A stretch of 39,610 nt of DNA, taken from the NCBI GenBank assembly GCA_011525385.1, contig WTGF01000117.1, positions 13,686 to 53,295 of the forward strand, in the 5' to 3' direction. The DNA comes from Chloroflexota bacterium (lineage in GTDB: Bacteria; Chloroflexota; Anaerolineae; Aggregatilineales; Phototrophicaceae). Made by a program: the position numbers and the translations under genes. The notes under the pieces are model-generated. The model did not search any database, had not been told where the DNA came from, and was given only the letters and a program-made list of their open reading frames with translations. Numbering within the stretch: the stretch's first letter is position 1; every line of letters begins with the position of its first letter. Below are positions 24,344 through 32,013 of the stretch, one piece after another.

Positions 24344-25237
24344 ATGAGCAACAGCAACCGTAGCGGATTGTCTACCACAACCATATTGATATCGCTTGTC
24401 ATCGCCCTGGCTGTTGGCGCCGGCGCCGGCATTTTCGGCTGGATCTGGGTCAGCGGCGGATCCGGCGAAGCCAGCCTTTCCGCAGAGGACGCCCTCGCCA
24501 CGCGCACAGCGGAGGACGCGAAGCTGGCGGCGGCGGTCGGCACGGCAGTCGGCGACGCCATCAGCAATACCCTGCCTGACGCGGTTAAGTCCGCGGTGGC
24601 AAACGCGGTTGACCTTGCCGTCGGCGCCGCCATGGATACGATGATTAACGAGGTCGTTGATACCGTTGCCGCCGCGCAGGAAGCGGTTGAGCCGGTGCAA
24701 TTCAGCATCGTCCCTGCGGAAAGCCAAGCCACATTCACCCTCGAAGAAGATCTGCGCGGCGCGCGCACCACCGTTGTCGGCGCCACCAATGAAGTCGCCG
24801 GGCTGATCAACGTCAACCTGGCCGATCCCGCGTCCTCCTCCATCGGCGTCATCATCATCAACGCCCGTACGCTGGAAACGGACAATAACTTCCGCAACCG
24901 CGCCATCCGGGGCCAGATACTGAAATCGGCGCAGGACGCCTACGAATTCATCGTCTTCGAGCCGCGCGAACTGAACAATTTTTCGGCGGATTCGATCGCG
25001 GTCGGCGAGACCATCACCTTCGATGTCAGCGGCGATCTGACGGTGGTTGATGTGACCCGAACTGTCACCTTCACGGCCGAAGTCACGCTGGATAGCGAAT
25101 CGCAGTTGAGCGGCCTGGCCACGGTCAATGTGCTGCACGGAGACTTCGGCTTGACCATTCCCGATGTGCCCTCCGTGGCCAATGTCACCGACGACGTTGA
25201 TTTAAGGCTGCAGTTTGTGGCGCGGGCGGCTGCATAG
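24344..25237 (+). CDS. Membrane-anchored YceI-family protein
   Basis: 297 residues from the ATG at 24344, chosen for AGGAG at 24327-24331 and a sensible membrane anchor; a frame to 24230 adds only an unlikely extension. Residues about 13-36 form a transmembrane segment. An Ala-rich amphipathic stretch (about 45-110) may be coiled. A YceI beta-barrel domain follows (about 118-297; SQATFTLEEDL, LETDNNFRNRAI, FDVSGDLTVVDVTRTVTF). YceI domains bind long isoprenoid or lipid chains in an extracytoplasmic space. The ligand is unknown. Confidence 0.83.
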   Translation: MSNSNRSGLSTTTILISLVIALAVGAGAGIFGWIWVSGGSGEASLSAEDALATRTAEDAKLAAAVGTAVGDAISNTLPDAVKSAVANAVDLAVGAAMDTMINEVVDTVAAAQEAVEPVQFSIVPAESQATFTLEEDLRGARTTVVGATNEVAGLINVNLADPASSSIGVIIINARTLETDNNFRNRAIRGQILKSAQDAYEFIVFEPRELNNFSADSIAVGETITFDVSGDLTVVDVTRTVTFTAEVTLDSESQLSGLATVNVLHGDFGLTIPDVPSVANVTDDVDLRLQFVARAAA

Positions 25238-25288
25238 ACCATATATACGACTGGAACCAATTACAGCTTTTCAACGTAGCGGATTTGG

Positions 25289-25573
25289 TCAGCGCGTCCG
25301 GTTTTTCTCGGAAGATTCTCGGGGTTCTGCAACCTGCTCAGACGCGTCGTTTTCAATGCGCAAGCGTTCTTCACGGTGCGTTTCGCCTTGATCGACCTGC
25401 TCTTTATCGTCGTCATTGTCTCGGCGAGGCCCAATAATGCGGGAAGCAACGACAACAATTGCAGCGATACCAAGCAGGAACTCACGTATCTGCGTACCGT
25501 CATATCCTAAAACAAAAAGAAAGGATGCAAGCAGTATAATAAGGACGCACAGGCTGTATAATACAAACCTCAT
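25289..25573 (-). CDS. Small membrane protein, unknown function
   Basis: 94 residues. Two hydrophobic segments (about 3-22 and 32-48) are followed by a highly charged tail (Asp/Glu/Arg-rich, residues 50-94). It starts 3 bases after the stop of the gene at 25577-25744. Both share an N-terminal helix followed by a (T/G)-x-x-(E/R)-(I/F)-L-x-(Y/G)-type second hydrophobic helix, so they may be distant paralogues. No family recognised. Confidence 0.5.
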   Translation of the reverse strand: MRFVLYSLCVLIILLASFLFVLGYDGTQIREFLLGIAAIVVVASRIIGPRRDNDDDKEQVDQGETHREERLRIENDASEQVAEPRESSEKNRTR

Positions 25574-25576
25574 GCA

Positions 25577-25744
25577 TCAGCCGAAGAAGATGTAAGCGAT
25601 GCCTGTTGTGAAGCCGAGATAGGCCAAGATTTCGGTTGGCGTACGCCCAGCAGCCACAGCCAACACAACTGTCACTATCGCGATAATCACGACGGCATAA
25701 ACGAAGCCTCGTTTGTACGTCACTGAATACTTCTCTTCGCTCAT
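25577..25744 (-). CDS. Very small membrane protein (55 residues), unknown function
   Basis: ATG at 25744, stop TGA at 25579-25577. The chain begins MSEEKYSVTYKRGF, then one clear transmembrane helix (about 14-32), a polar turn (GRTPTEI) and a second hydrophobic segment ending in FFG. The coding frame is closed only by the stop 3 bases before the next small gene, which suggests a two-gene unit. A longer frame on the same strand (25500-25784) is Cys/Arg-rich and looks spurious. The ribosome binding site is weak. Confidence 0.5.
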   Translation of the reverse strand: MSEEKYSVTYKRGFVYAVVIIAIVTVVLAVAAGRTPTEILAYLGFTTGIAYIFFG

Positions 25745-25963
25745 CACAGAACCCGCAGCGTCTTCCTGACTGATTTCCTATCATACCATACTATTATGAT
25801 ATTTTCGGCATAAGATTAGCGTTAAGGAGTTGCAAAAATAAGAGTAGAGAGCGAGTGATAAATCGTGAACGCTGAAGTCAGCTTGGCTCATTGCGACTAC
25901 CGCAAAACATAGGCATCTGCGATAATTCGACTGTATATCCTGTCTATCACGGAATACCCTCTA

Positions 25964-28216
25964 ATGCCCAGACCCCTATACATGACCGAGCCCAAGGTCA
26001 TCAACACCCTGCGCTCGCGGGGCCAAACCCATCCTTACATCGAAGTTGCCACCGCCAACCGGAACAAACTCGCCGAATTCCGCCGCATCCTGCCCGACTG
26101 CGAGATCGTCGGCGTCAAACTCGATATCGAAGAAATCCAAAGCCTCGATCCTTATAAAGTGGTGCGCCACAAAGCCATCGAAGCCTTCAAAGCCAACGGC
26201 TACAATCCCATTCTGGTCGAAGAAACCTCGCTATCTTGTCGCGGTCTCAACGGCCGCCCCGGCGCCTATATCAAGGATTTCTCCGAAGATATCGAAATGC
26301 GGCGCATGATCGCCGAAACCTGGCTGCGGGACCGCGATCGTGGCGCGGTCGCCACAGTTTTGATCGCTGTCTTCGACGGGGGCGAGGTGCATATCCGCGG
26401 GGGCAACGCAGCCGGCAGCATCGCCGAAACCCTGCGCGGGACCGACGGTTTCGGCTGGGATGATATGTTCGTGCCGGCGGGCCAGGCGCTGACCTTTGCC
26501 GAGATGGAAGCCGCGGACAAAGACCGCTATTCGATGCGTCGCCAGGCGCTGGAGGCATTGCGGGACGACCCCTTCTCCCTTGGCCACGCCGTCTTCATGA
26601 TCCCTGAGCCTTATCGCCAAGAGGTGGAACGCGTCAATTATGAGGCCCTGACCGATGAGCGCGCCCTGGAATTCGCCTTCGCCCTGGAAGCCATCGAAAC
26701 CGATAATCCGCCCAATATCAATTTCGAAGCGCCGAATTATCAGCCCATTCATTACGAGGAAAATATCTATTACAGTCGTTACCTGCCCAAAGCCGATTCC
26801 AGCAGCATCGGGCTGATCCTCACCGATGTCGACCGCGGAACGCTGCACATGAACAAAAACGGCAGCCCGGTCATCTGGCAGTTCGGTCCGGAACGCCGCA
26901 CGCTCTGCCTGGCCCAGCGCGCCGATTTCTTCTGCAGCAACCAGAACAACCAGGTTCTGCGCAGCCTGGACGAGATCGAAAACGGCAGCGCCATTCCCCA
27001 GCGCAGCAACAGGCGCTCGCGCACGGTCGAGCATGTGCTGGGCATGAACGATAATCTCTTCAGCACCAGCACCTATAGCTGGAAAGATCTCGGCTATCGC
27101 AAAATGTCGTCGGAGCGCTATGTCTCGCGGACGGACAGCGCGGAACACGGTTTGTTCAACCGCATCGGCAAGTACCCGCGCAGCATCCTCGGTTTTGGAT
27201 CCATGCCGGCGATTTCCGGCTGGCGCGATGTGCTGGTGACCGCGGCCATCGGCCATCATCCCATATTCACGCACCGCAATAGCATCTTCGCCGGTTATAT
27301 CGACCGACAGGCGGCGGTCATCCGCGCGGCAAAGGACGTGCTGGCAAACATCGGTTTGAGCGCGGCCGAGTACGGGCGCGCGGCCCGCAATATCGGCGCC
27401 GCCCTCGGTTGCAGCAATGTCGAAGAGGAAGTGGCAGCGGCGCGATTCCTCTACCAAGAAGCCGATGTGCGTCTCTTCCGCATCTATACCATCAACTCCG
27501 ATCCGCGCGTGACCGAGATCGCAGCGGCCATCCGCGCCGAATTCGGCCACGAGATTGAGCTCTTCGTCGGCCAGGTCAGTGACAAGGAGCAATGCCTCAA
27601 ACTGATCGCGCCCGAGATCCGCGCCGATGGTCTCTTTTTCGGCCACGGCGGCGGAAGGCAGTGTACCTCGGCCACCAACGGCATGGCGGTGACCACGCTG
27701 GAAGAGGTCTACAGCATCACCACCGATCCGCGCTTCAATCATGTGACTATCGCCGTGGAAGGCGGCATCGGCAGTTCGATGGGGCATTTGCTGCTGCTCG
27801 GCGTCGACCTCATCTCCTACAACCAGCAGTTGGCGCATTGCGTCATCGAGCAGGGGGATATCTACTTCGAGCACAAATCGAGGAAAGTCTGCATGCCCTA
27901 TCACGGCAGCGCCTCGGCGCCGACCATGATCATCGAAAGCGCCAATCCCGAATTGGCGCGCAAGCGGCTGCGCCCCGGCGGCCGCACGCGCAATGTCGAA
28001 GGCAAAGCCGGTTATCGCTTCTTCGAGGAAAAAGCCAATTCCATGGTTTTCTACATCAACACCTTCAAGCACTACGCCGCGCGCGCCCTGGCCGATGTCG
28101 GCGTCAGGGATATGGCCGAACTGCGCGCCTTCGTCCGCGACAGCGAGGGGGAGCTGATCCGCGTGGTGAGTTCGCAAGCCAGCGCGGTGGGGCGGGCTTA
28201 CGGGAACCAGATGTAA
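25964..28216 (+). CDS. Fusion of an ITPase/RdgB (HAM1)-like domain with an IMP-dehydrogenase-like domain
   Basis: 750 residues. Residues about 24-235 match the non-canonical purine NTP pyrophosphatase family: ATANRNKLAEF, VEETSL, LNGRPGAYIKDF, GFGWDDMFVPAG, LTFAEM. The catalytic Asp of the family is Glu87 here, and the base-contacting SHR is SMR (190-192). From about 400 the chain follows the IMPDH/GMP-reductase barrel. VGQVSDKEQCLKLI resembles the GNV loop. GHGGGRQCTSATNG places Cys567 where the catalytic Cys of GPGSICTTR lies. VEGGIGSSMGHLLLLGVDLI resembles ADGGIxxSGD with Asp to Glu. MPYHGSAS, VEGKAGY and the final RALADVGVRDMAEL helix also fit. Residues 240-400 are unassigned. No CBS domain is seen. 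A role in purine nucleotide sanitation or conversion is inferred, not shown. The start could also be the ATG at 25982; no clear ribosome binding site is seen. Confidence 0.85.
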   Translation: MPRPLYMTEPKVINTLRSRGQTHPYIEVATANRNKLAEFRRILPDCEIVGVKLDIEEIQSLDPYKVVRHKAIEAFKANGYNPILVEETSLSCRGLNGRPGAYIKDFSEDIEMRRMIAETWLRDRDRGAVATVLIAVFDGGEVHIRGGNAAGSIAETLRGTDGFGWDDMFVPAGQALTFAEMEAADKDRYSMRRQALEALRDDPFSLGHAVFMIPEPYRQEVERVNYEALTDERALEFAFALEAIETDNPPNINFEAPNYQPIHYEENIYYSRYLPKADSSSIGLILTDVDRGTLHMNKNGSPVIWQFGPERRTLCLAQRADFFCSNQNNQVLRSLDEIENGSAIPQRSNRRSRTVEHVLGMNDNLFSTSTYSWKDLGYRKMSSERYVSRTDSAEHGLFNRIGKYPRSILGFGSMPAISGWRDVLVTAAIGHHPIFTHRNSIFAGYIDRQAAVIRAAKDVLANIGLSAAEYGRAARNIGAALGCSNVEEEVAAARFLYQEADVRLFRIYTINSDPRVTEIAAAIRAEFGHEIELFVGQVSDKEQCLKLIAPEIRADGLFFGHGGGRQCTSATNGMAVTTLEEVYSITTDPRFNHVTIAVEGGIGSSMGHLLLLGVDLISYNQQLAHCVIEQGDIYFEHKSRKVCMPYHGSASAPTMIIESANPELARKRLRPGGRTRNVEGKAGYRFFEEKANSMVFYINTFKHYAARALADVGVRDMAELRAFVRDSEGELIRVVSSQASAVGRAYGNQM

Positions 28217-28286
28217 CGAACAGTCGCGGGGAAGGCTGCGTAGGTTGCATATGCGGGCTCGGCAGGCGGCGGGAAACGGCGCAACA

Positions 28287-28333
28287 TGGCATTGATCGGC
28301 GGAAGACGATAACAATCTGGCATTGATCGGCGG
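28287..28333 (+). repeat. 16-bp direct repeat pair
   Basis: TGGCATTGATCGGCGG occurs at 28287-28302 and 28318-28333, 31 bases apart. It lies in the spacer between the fusion gene and its first 3'-end relic. Confidence 0.6.
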
Positions 28334-28358
28334 GAAAGCAGCAAGAAATGGCAACGAC

Positions 28359-28379
28359 ATATCGATACAGTATCGATAT
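28359..28379. promoter_or_regulatory. Perfect 9-bp inverted repeat around CAG
   Basis: ATATCGATA (28359-28367) and TATCGATAT (28371-28379) flank CAG. It has the form of an operator or recombinase-binding site; no protein partner can be named. It stands in the non-coding stretch 28217-28521, which is otherwise without a gene. Confidence 0.35.
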
Positions 28380-28521
28380 AGTGACGATTTTTGCCTCGCG
28401 TCATTCAAGCAGGCGCGAGCCGGGGCGGGATATGGAAGCGGTTGATGAAGACGAGTGTGCTTGCTCATGTGGTTTAGCGTAGCATAGGCCGGGGGCAAAG
28501 GGCGACTAAATGTTCACGTTT

Positions 28522-28645
28522 GGGCGAAGTCGGCGCTGCTAACAGGGCGGAGCTGCGCGCCTTCGATCGAGAGGGCGAGCAAGAACTGATCCGCGCGGTG
28601 AGTTCGCAAGCCAGCGCTGTCGGCCGGGTATAGGGGAAACAGATG
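28522..28645 (+). pseudogene. Relic 1 of the 3' end of the ITPase-IMPDH fusion gene
   Basis: The segment matches the last ~126 bases of the gene ending at 28216. Translated, it still reads AELRAFDREGEQELIRAV and SSQASAVGRV, compared with AELRAFVRDSEGELIRVV and SSQASAVGRA in the intact gene, then meets an early stop. No upstream part of the gene remains. It ends about 60 bases before the next gene. Confidence 0.8.
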
Positions 28646-28703
28646 AAACATAGGGACTGTCAAGATTTCGCCTATCGATAACCTTTAGATTGGGAGAAGC
28701 GCA

Positions 28704-29531
28704 ATGCGAGTCGTAATGACATGGATATTGCTTGCCTTGGTGTTCTTGAGCGGAACATTCGCGCTCGCCGAGGACGAAATTGACCTTGGGTACGTGTATA
28801 TCAACAACCCATTTAACAATAATATCGTCTGCACGGTGGAAGAGGCGCTTGCCTTTTATGAGGAACTGGACGAGTTTCCCGCGCTCATTGACGCAATCGC
28901 AGATATTGACAGCGGGCCGAAGCTCTTCTTGTGGGCTGTCCGCTTTTCTCAATGGGCCAGTGCGGCCGAGCAAACCTGTTATGGTACCGGGAATGCGACC
29001 GTCGCCCTTGAGCGCCATGCCCTATATATCGCAATCCAGCATATGATTGGTGAAGAAGCGATACTGTCCGAGGAGAATGCTTATACTCGCGCGCAGGACA
29101 TGTCGACGATCGATCGTGAATTGTTGGCAGCGGACAAGCCGGTATCCGAAGAAGCGTTGGCGATCAATCTTGCAGTCAGTGAAATGCCTTTGTGCACGGT
29201 GGAGCGAGCGATGGCATTTTATGAGACCTTTGATGAATTCTACGTGAAAAGCATCGAATTGGGATCAGTTACGGACGAGGAATCCTTGCGGGACTGGGCT
29301 ACACAATTCTATGCCTGGTCGGAGGAAAACTGGGCGCCGCTGCAAGAGGAACCCTGTGGTCACATGAAATCCTTTATCGACTTCCTGGAATCGTTCACCT
29401 ATGGTACCGCCCTTGCCCAACTATCCATTGCCGGCCAGCAGACGCTGAATGCTTTTGACGATACCATGGAGATTCTATATGATTGGATCGGCGAAGAAAT
29501 GGACTGGCTTGAAGAAACCGTCGACGCATGA
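28704..29531 (+). CDS. Secreted protein of unknown family with two internal repeats
   Basis: 275 residues. A signal peptide ends near residue 22 (SGTFALAEDE). Two related halves each start with the motif CTVExAxAFYExxDEF (residues 43-58 and 164-179) and carry a later Cys (92 and 218), suggesting one disulfide per half. Both contain a W-x-x-(R/Q)-F-x-x-W pattern, and the protein is acidic and mainly helical. A diverged paralogue lies at 29735-30538. No known family recognised. It stands between two relics of the fusion gene's 3' end. Rejected alternatives are other-frame shorter ORFs. Confidence 0.72.
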   Translation: MRVVMTWILLALVFLSGTFALAEDEIDLGYVYINNPFNNNIVCTVEEALAFYEELDEFPALIDAIADIDSGPKLFLWAVRFSQWASAAEQTCYGTGNATVALERHALYIAIQHMIGEEAILSEENAYTRAQDMSTIDRELLAADKPVSEEALAINLAVSEMPLCTVERAMAFYETFDEFYVKSIELGSVTDEESLRDWATQFYAWSEENWAPLQEEPCGHMKSFIDFLESFTYGTALAQLSIAGQQTLNAFDDTMEILYDWIGEEMDWLEETVDA

Positions 29532-29631
29532 GCCGCCTAGCAGGGCGCTGTACACTGTTGATTGACACGATCAATTGGCTGGCCGGTTTTGGCGCGCCAC
29601 CGCGATAAGCAGCAAATGCGGCCGGTCAATT

Positions 29632-29674
29632 CATAGTCGAGCGCGCTAAGGCGGGCCCAGGGGAATCAGATGTA
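29632..29674 (+). pseudogene. Relic 2 of the 3' end of the ITPase-IMPDH fusion gene
   Basis: Only about 43 bases remain: a GCGCG segment, GGCGGGC, then GGGGAATCAGATGTAG, which matches the gene's terminal codons (GNQM stop). Its CAGATG lies 1,027 bases after that of relic 1 and 1,038 before the CGGATG of relic 3. It also lies about 60 bases before the next gene, as relic 1 does. Confidence 0.6.
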
Positions 29675-29734
29675 GGGATTCCGACATACCTGCTCGCCGG
29701 ACGTTTTGACGCCGCAGCCCAGAAGACAATCAAT

Positions 29735-30538
29735 ATGCCTCAGCAGGAATACTATAACGAAGACATCAAGGTGAATAACCCCTTTGGGATTCATTGGCTG
29801 GATGCCTCGCCGCGGAAGCAGAACAGGACGATACATTACCCGGAAAACTGTACGCGCGCTCAGGCCAGGGCTTTTTACGCGTCCCTGGGTGAATTCCAGC
29901 AAATGATGGATGACATTCATGCTGTGAAAGACGCCGAGAGTCTGAAAGCTTTGTCCGGCAGGGCGGATAACTGGTATCAAAGCGTCAAGCCCGGCAGTTA
30001 TGTCTTGATAGCAGAGCTGGCCAAGCTCGATCGGCATTTGAAACACAGTCTGATCGAACATATGACTAGGGGTACAGGCGACAGCCCGGAACCGGATGCC
30101 TTGCTTCGCGCGCGTGCGCTGGCGGCGGCCGATTTGAAAGCTATCCAGAACAATGCAATCCCGGATAGGGACTTGCAGATTAACCGAGCCATTGTCGAAA
30201 AAACGCTCTGCTCGGACAGACGAGCGCTGGAATTCTATGACACTTGGGAAGAATTATTGTGGGACATAGTCGACAAAACGCCGGGGATCAGCGACCGGAG
30301 TTCACTCAAAGCCTGGGCTATTCAGTTCCATGCCTGGCGAAAAAAGGCTTGGGACTCATTCTATGCCGAACCCTGCGGCGCGACCGCATACTTCATGGAT
30401 GTTTTCGAATCTTGTGCCTATAACGCTGCCCTGGCGCAACTGACGGACTTGGGACAAGCCGCGCTCAAAACCATAAGCGCTTTTTTGGATGACATGGTCG
30501 ATTACGCAATTGACGACAGCGTCATCATTGGAGATTAG
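29735..30538 (+). CDS. Paralogue of the repeat protein at 28704-29531, without signal peptide
   Basis: 267 residues. It shares the NNPF start, the repeated (C)-T/S-x-x-x-A-x-x-FY-x-x-x-E-(F/L) motif (Cys39 and Cys159), W-A-x-Q-F-x-A-W, and EPCG...FMDVFES...ALAQL with the upstream protein. The first-half second Cys is missing (SVKPGSY). No hydrophobic leader is present: the chain begins about 13 residues before NNPF, where the paralogue has about 33. The in-frame sequence upstream is open but not signal-like. It may have been cut off from its leader during duplication and may now be a decaying copy or a cytoplasmic variant. Function unknown. Confidence 0.62.
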   Translation: MPQQEYYNEDIKVNNPFGIHWLDASPRKQNRTIHYPENCTRAQARAFYASLGEFQQMMDDIHAVKDAESLKALSGRADNWYQSVKPGSYVLIAELAKLDRHLKHSLIEHMTRGTGDSPEPDALLRARALAAADLKAIQNNAIPDRDLQINRAIVEKTLCSDRRALEFYDTWEELLWDIVDKTPGISDRSSLKAWAIQFHAWRKKAWDSFYAEPCGATAYFMDVFESCAYNAALAQLTDLGQAALKTISAFLDDMVDYAIDDSVIIGD

Positions 30539-30608
30539 GACTGATGTTCAAGTTGGGCGAATGTGTCTTTAGAACCTTCGCTCAAAATGCAATCACGCGG
30601 CGCGGACT

Positions 30609-30713
30609 ATGGCTGAAGTGCCCGCCTTCGCTCGCGACAGCGAGCAGGAGTTAATCCGCGTGGTGAGTTCGCAAGCCAGCGCGGTGGGGCGGGCTTACGG
30701 GAATCGGATGTAG
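30609..30713 (+). pseudogene. Relic 3 of the 3' end of the ITPase-IMPDH fusion gene
   Basis: It starts at an ATG that aligns with the Met of DMAEL in the intact gene. It reads 34 codons to TAG with about five or six amino-acid changes from the last 34 residues of the intact protein. SSQASAVGRAYGN is unchanged. It is better preserved than relics 1 and 2 and marks the right end of the array. Confidence 0.8.
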
Positions 30714-30740
30714 TGAAAGTAACGAACGAGATTTAGTTGT

Positions 30741-31946
30741 TCAATTTGTTCGTACGGTCAACGCTTTTGCAATGAAAGCTGTATCGTCACGATAGCTAAC
30801 CAGGTACCATTGATTGTCACCTTGGATACTTTCACCGTTGACTGAACCAATGACTTCCAAGGTATTGCCACCAAGAATTGATCCAATACGGGAATATTGC
30901 GTGCCGGGACCTGCGCGAAGGTTGACTTCTCCGCCTACCATGACGGCAAACTTTGGCGCGACTTGAGTAATTGAGAAGTGGGCGCTGGAAATGGATTGCG
31001 TGGAAACTGCTGCAGAGGATCCAGTTGGTTCAGCGCGTCTTGCTGTCGTTATGGACGCATTGCTAATCCAAAATGACCATGTTGAGCCAAACCACTCGAT
31101 TTGGACGTTGAATCTGCAGCCTTGACCTTGCGATAGCAGGTAAACAGTTGGGTTATTTGGCCCAAAGGGCAGAATCGCCATGTCTTTCCCGCCGTGAGGC
31201 AAGCACCCGCCTGATAGGTCAAGCAAGCGGACCTCCGCATAACCAGAAGCGTGGCGAGTGAATTCGTATCGTACATCCGACGGCGGCAGATAAAATGAGC
31301 CAAGATTTGCAATAGGTAAAGTCTCTGGTTCTGATTCATCGTCAAAATCTTCGCTGTGAAAAGCGTACAGTACGCCTAATTGCGGTTCAACGTAAGCCAC
31401 TGGCGCGGTAGTTGCTCGAATCGCTTGTGTTTTGCGAATAGCCGTCGGAGGCTGACGCGTTGACAATGATGTGGCTGTGGCAACGGCACGAGCGCTGCCA
31501 ACACCTCGGTTAGTTGGATTAGCGCCAATATCATCGGTCAAGATGAGAAATACGAGCACGAGAAAGATGGCAATGATCAGCACCATACGATTAGAGAGCG
31601 TCGATCGCGCTTTTATTCGTTTCCGTTTGCCTGCGCGTATAAGGCTGGCATTATAGATTTCGCCGTGGCGTGGCGCTTTGACTTGAATGCTATGTTGATG
31701 TAGCGCTGAAGTGCTTTGAGTTTGTCGATTCCGAATTCTTGCTATCTCTTCATGGAAATTCGCGTCCGAGATCTTGTCGTTATCCCGCGCCTCGACAAGC
31801 GCTCTTATCCTCGCGATATCATCACCGCTTGCATTTCTGATTGTTTCGGCTGTTCGCTTTTGGAATTTGTGTTGAATGTAAGCCGCCATGAATGCGATGA
31901 CTATGATGCCCCCGCAGATTAGCCCGATGATGCTTTCAAATCCCAC
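30741..31946 (-). CDS. Membrane protein with C-terminal bacterial SH3 domain
   Basis: 401 residues. Transmembrane segments lie at about 4-24 and 121-137, with a charged cytoplasmic-type stretch between (KFQKRTAETIRNASGDDIARIRALVEAR is part of it). A Thr/Ala-rich linker (about 145-185) leads to a globular region with two Cys (about 190-320). A bacterial SH3 (SH3b) domain closes the chain (about 335-400; VNLRAGPGTQYSRIGSILGG, WYLVSYRD). SH3b domains bind cell-wall peptides or other extracytoplasmic partners. The middle region is not recognised. Monocistronic. Confidence 0.75.
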   Translation of the reverse strand: MGFESIIGLICGGIIVIAFMAAYIQHKFQKRTAETIRNASGDDIARIRALVEARDNDKISDANFHEEIARIRNRQTQSTSALHQHSIQVKAPRHGEIYNASLIRAGKRKRIKARSTLSNRMVLIIAIFLVLVFLILTDDIGANPTNRGVGSARAVATATSLSTRQPPTAIRKTQAIRATTAPVAYVEPQLGVLYAFHSEDFDDESEPETLPIANLGSFYLPPSDVRYEFTRHASGYAEVRLLDLSGGCLPHGGKDMAILPFGPNNPTVYLLSQGQGCRFNVQIEWFGSTWSFWISNASITTARRAEPTGSSAAVSTQSISSAHFSITQVAPKFAVMVGGEVNLRAGPGTQYSRIGSILGGNTLEVIGSVNGESIQGDNQWYLVSYRDDTAFIAKALTVRTN

Positions 31947-32013
31947 TTCTGTTCCTTCCGTTCAACGCAAATGACTGCCCAGTTTATCGAATCGATTCTT
32001 TCAATCTGGAGAT

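Noticed and set aside
25500..25784. 94-residue Cys/Arg-rich minus-strand frame
   Set aside because: Composition is implausible for a protein. A different frame in the same place encodes a clean 55-residue membrane protein.
26231..28498. 755-residue open frame on the minus strand
   Set aside because: It is antisense to the ITPase-IMPDH fusion gene, whose plus-strand product has clear family motifs. The minus product shows only low-complexity shadow sequence.
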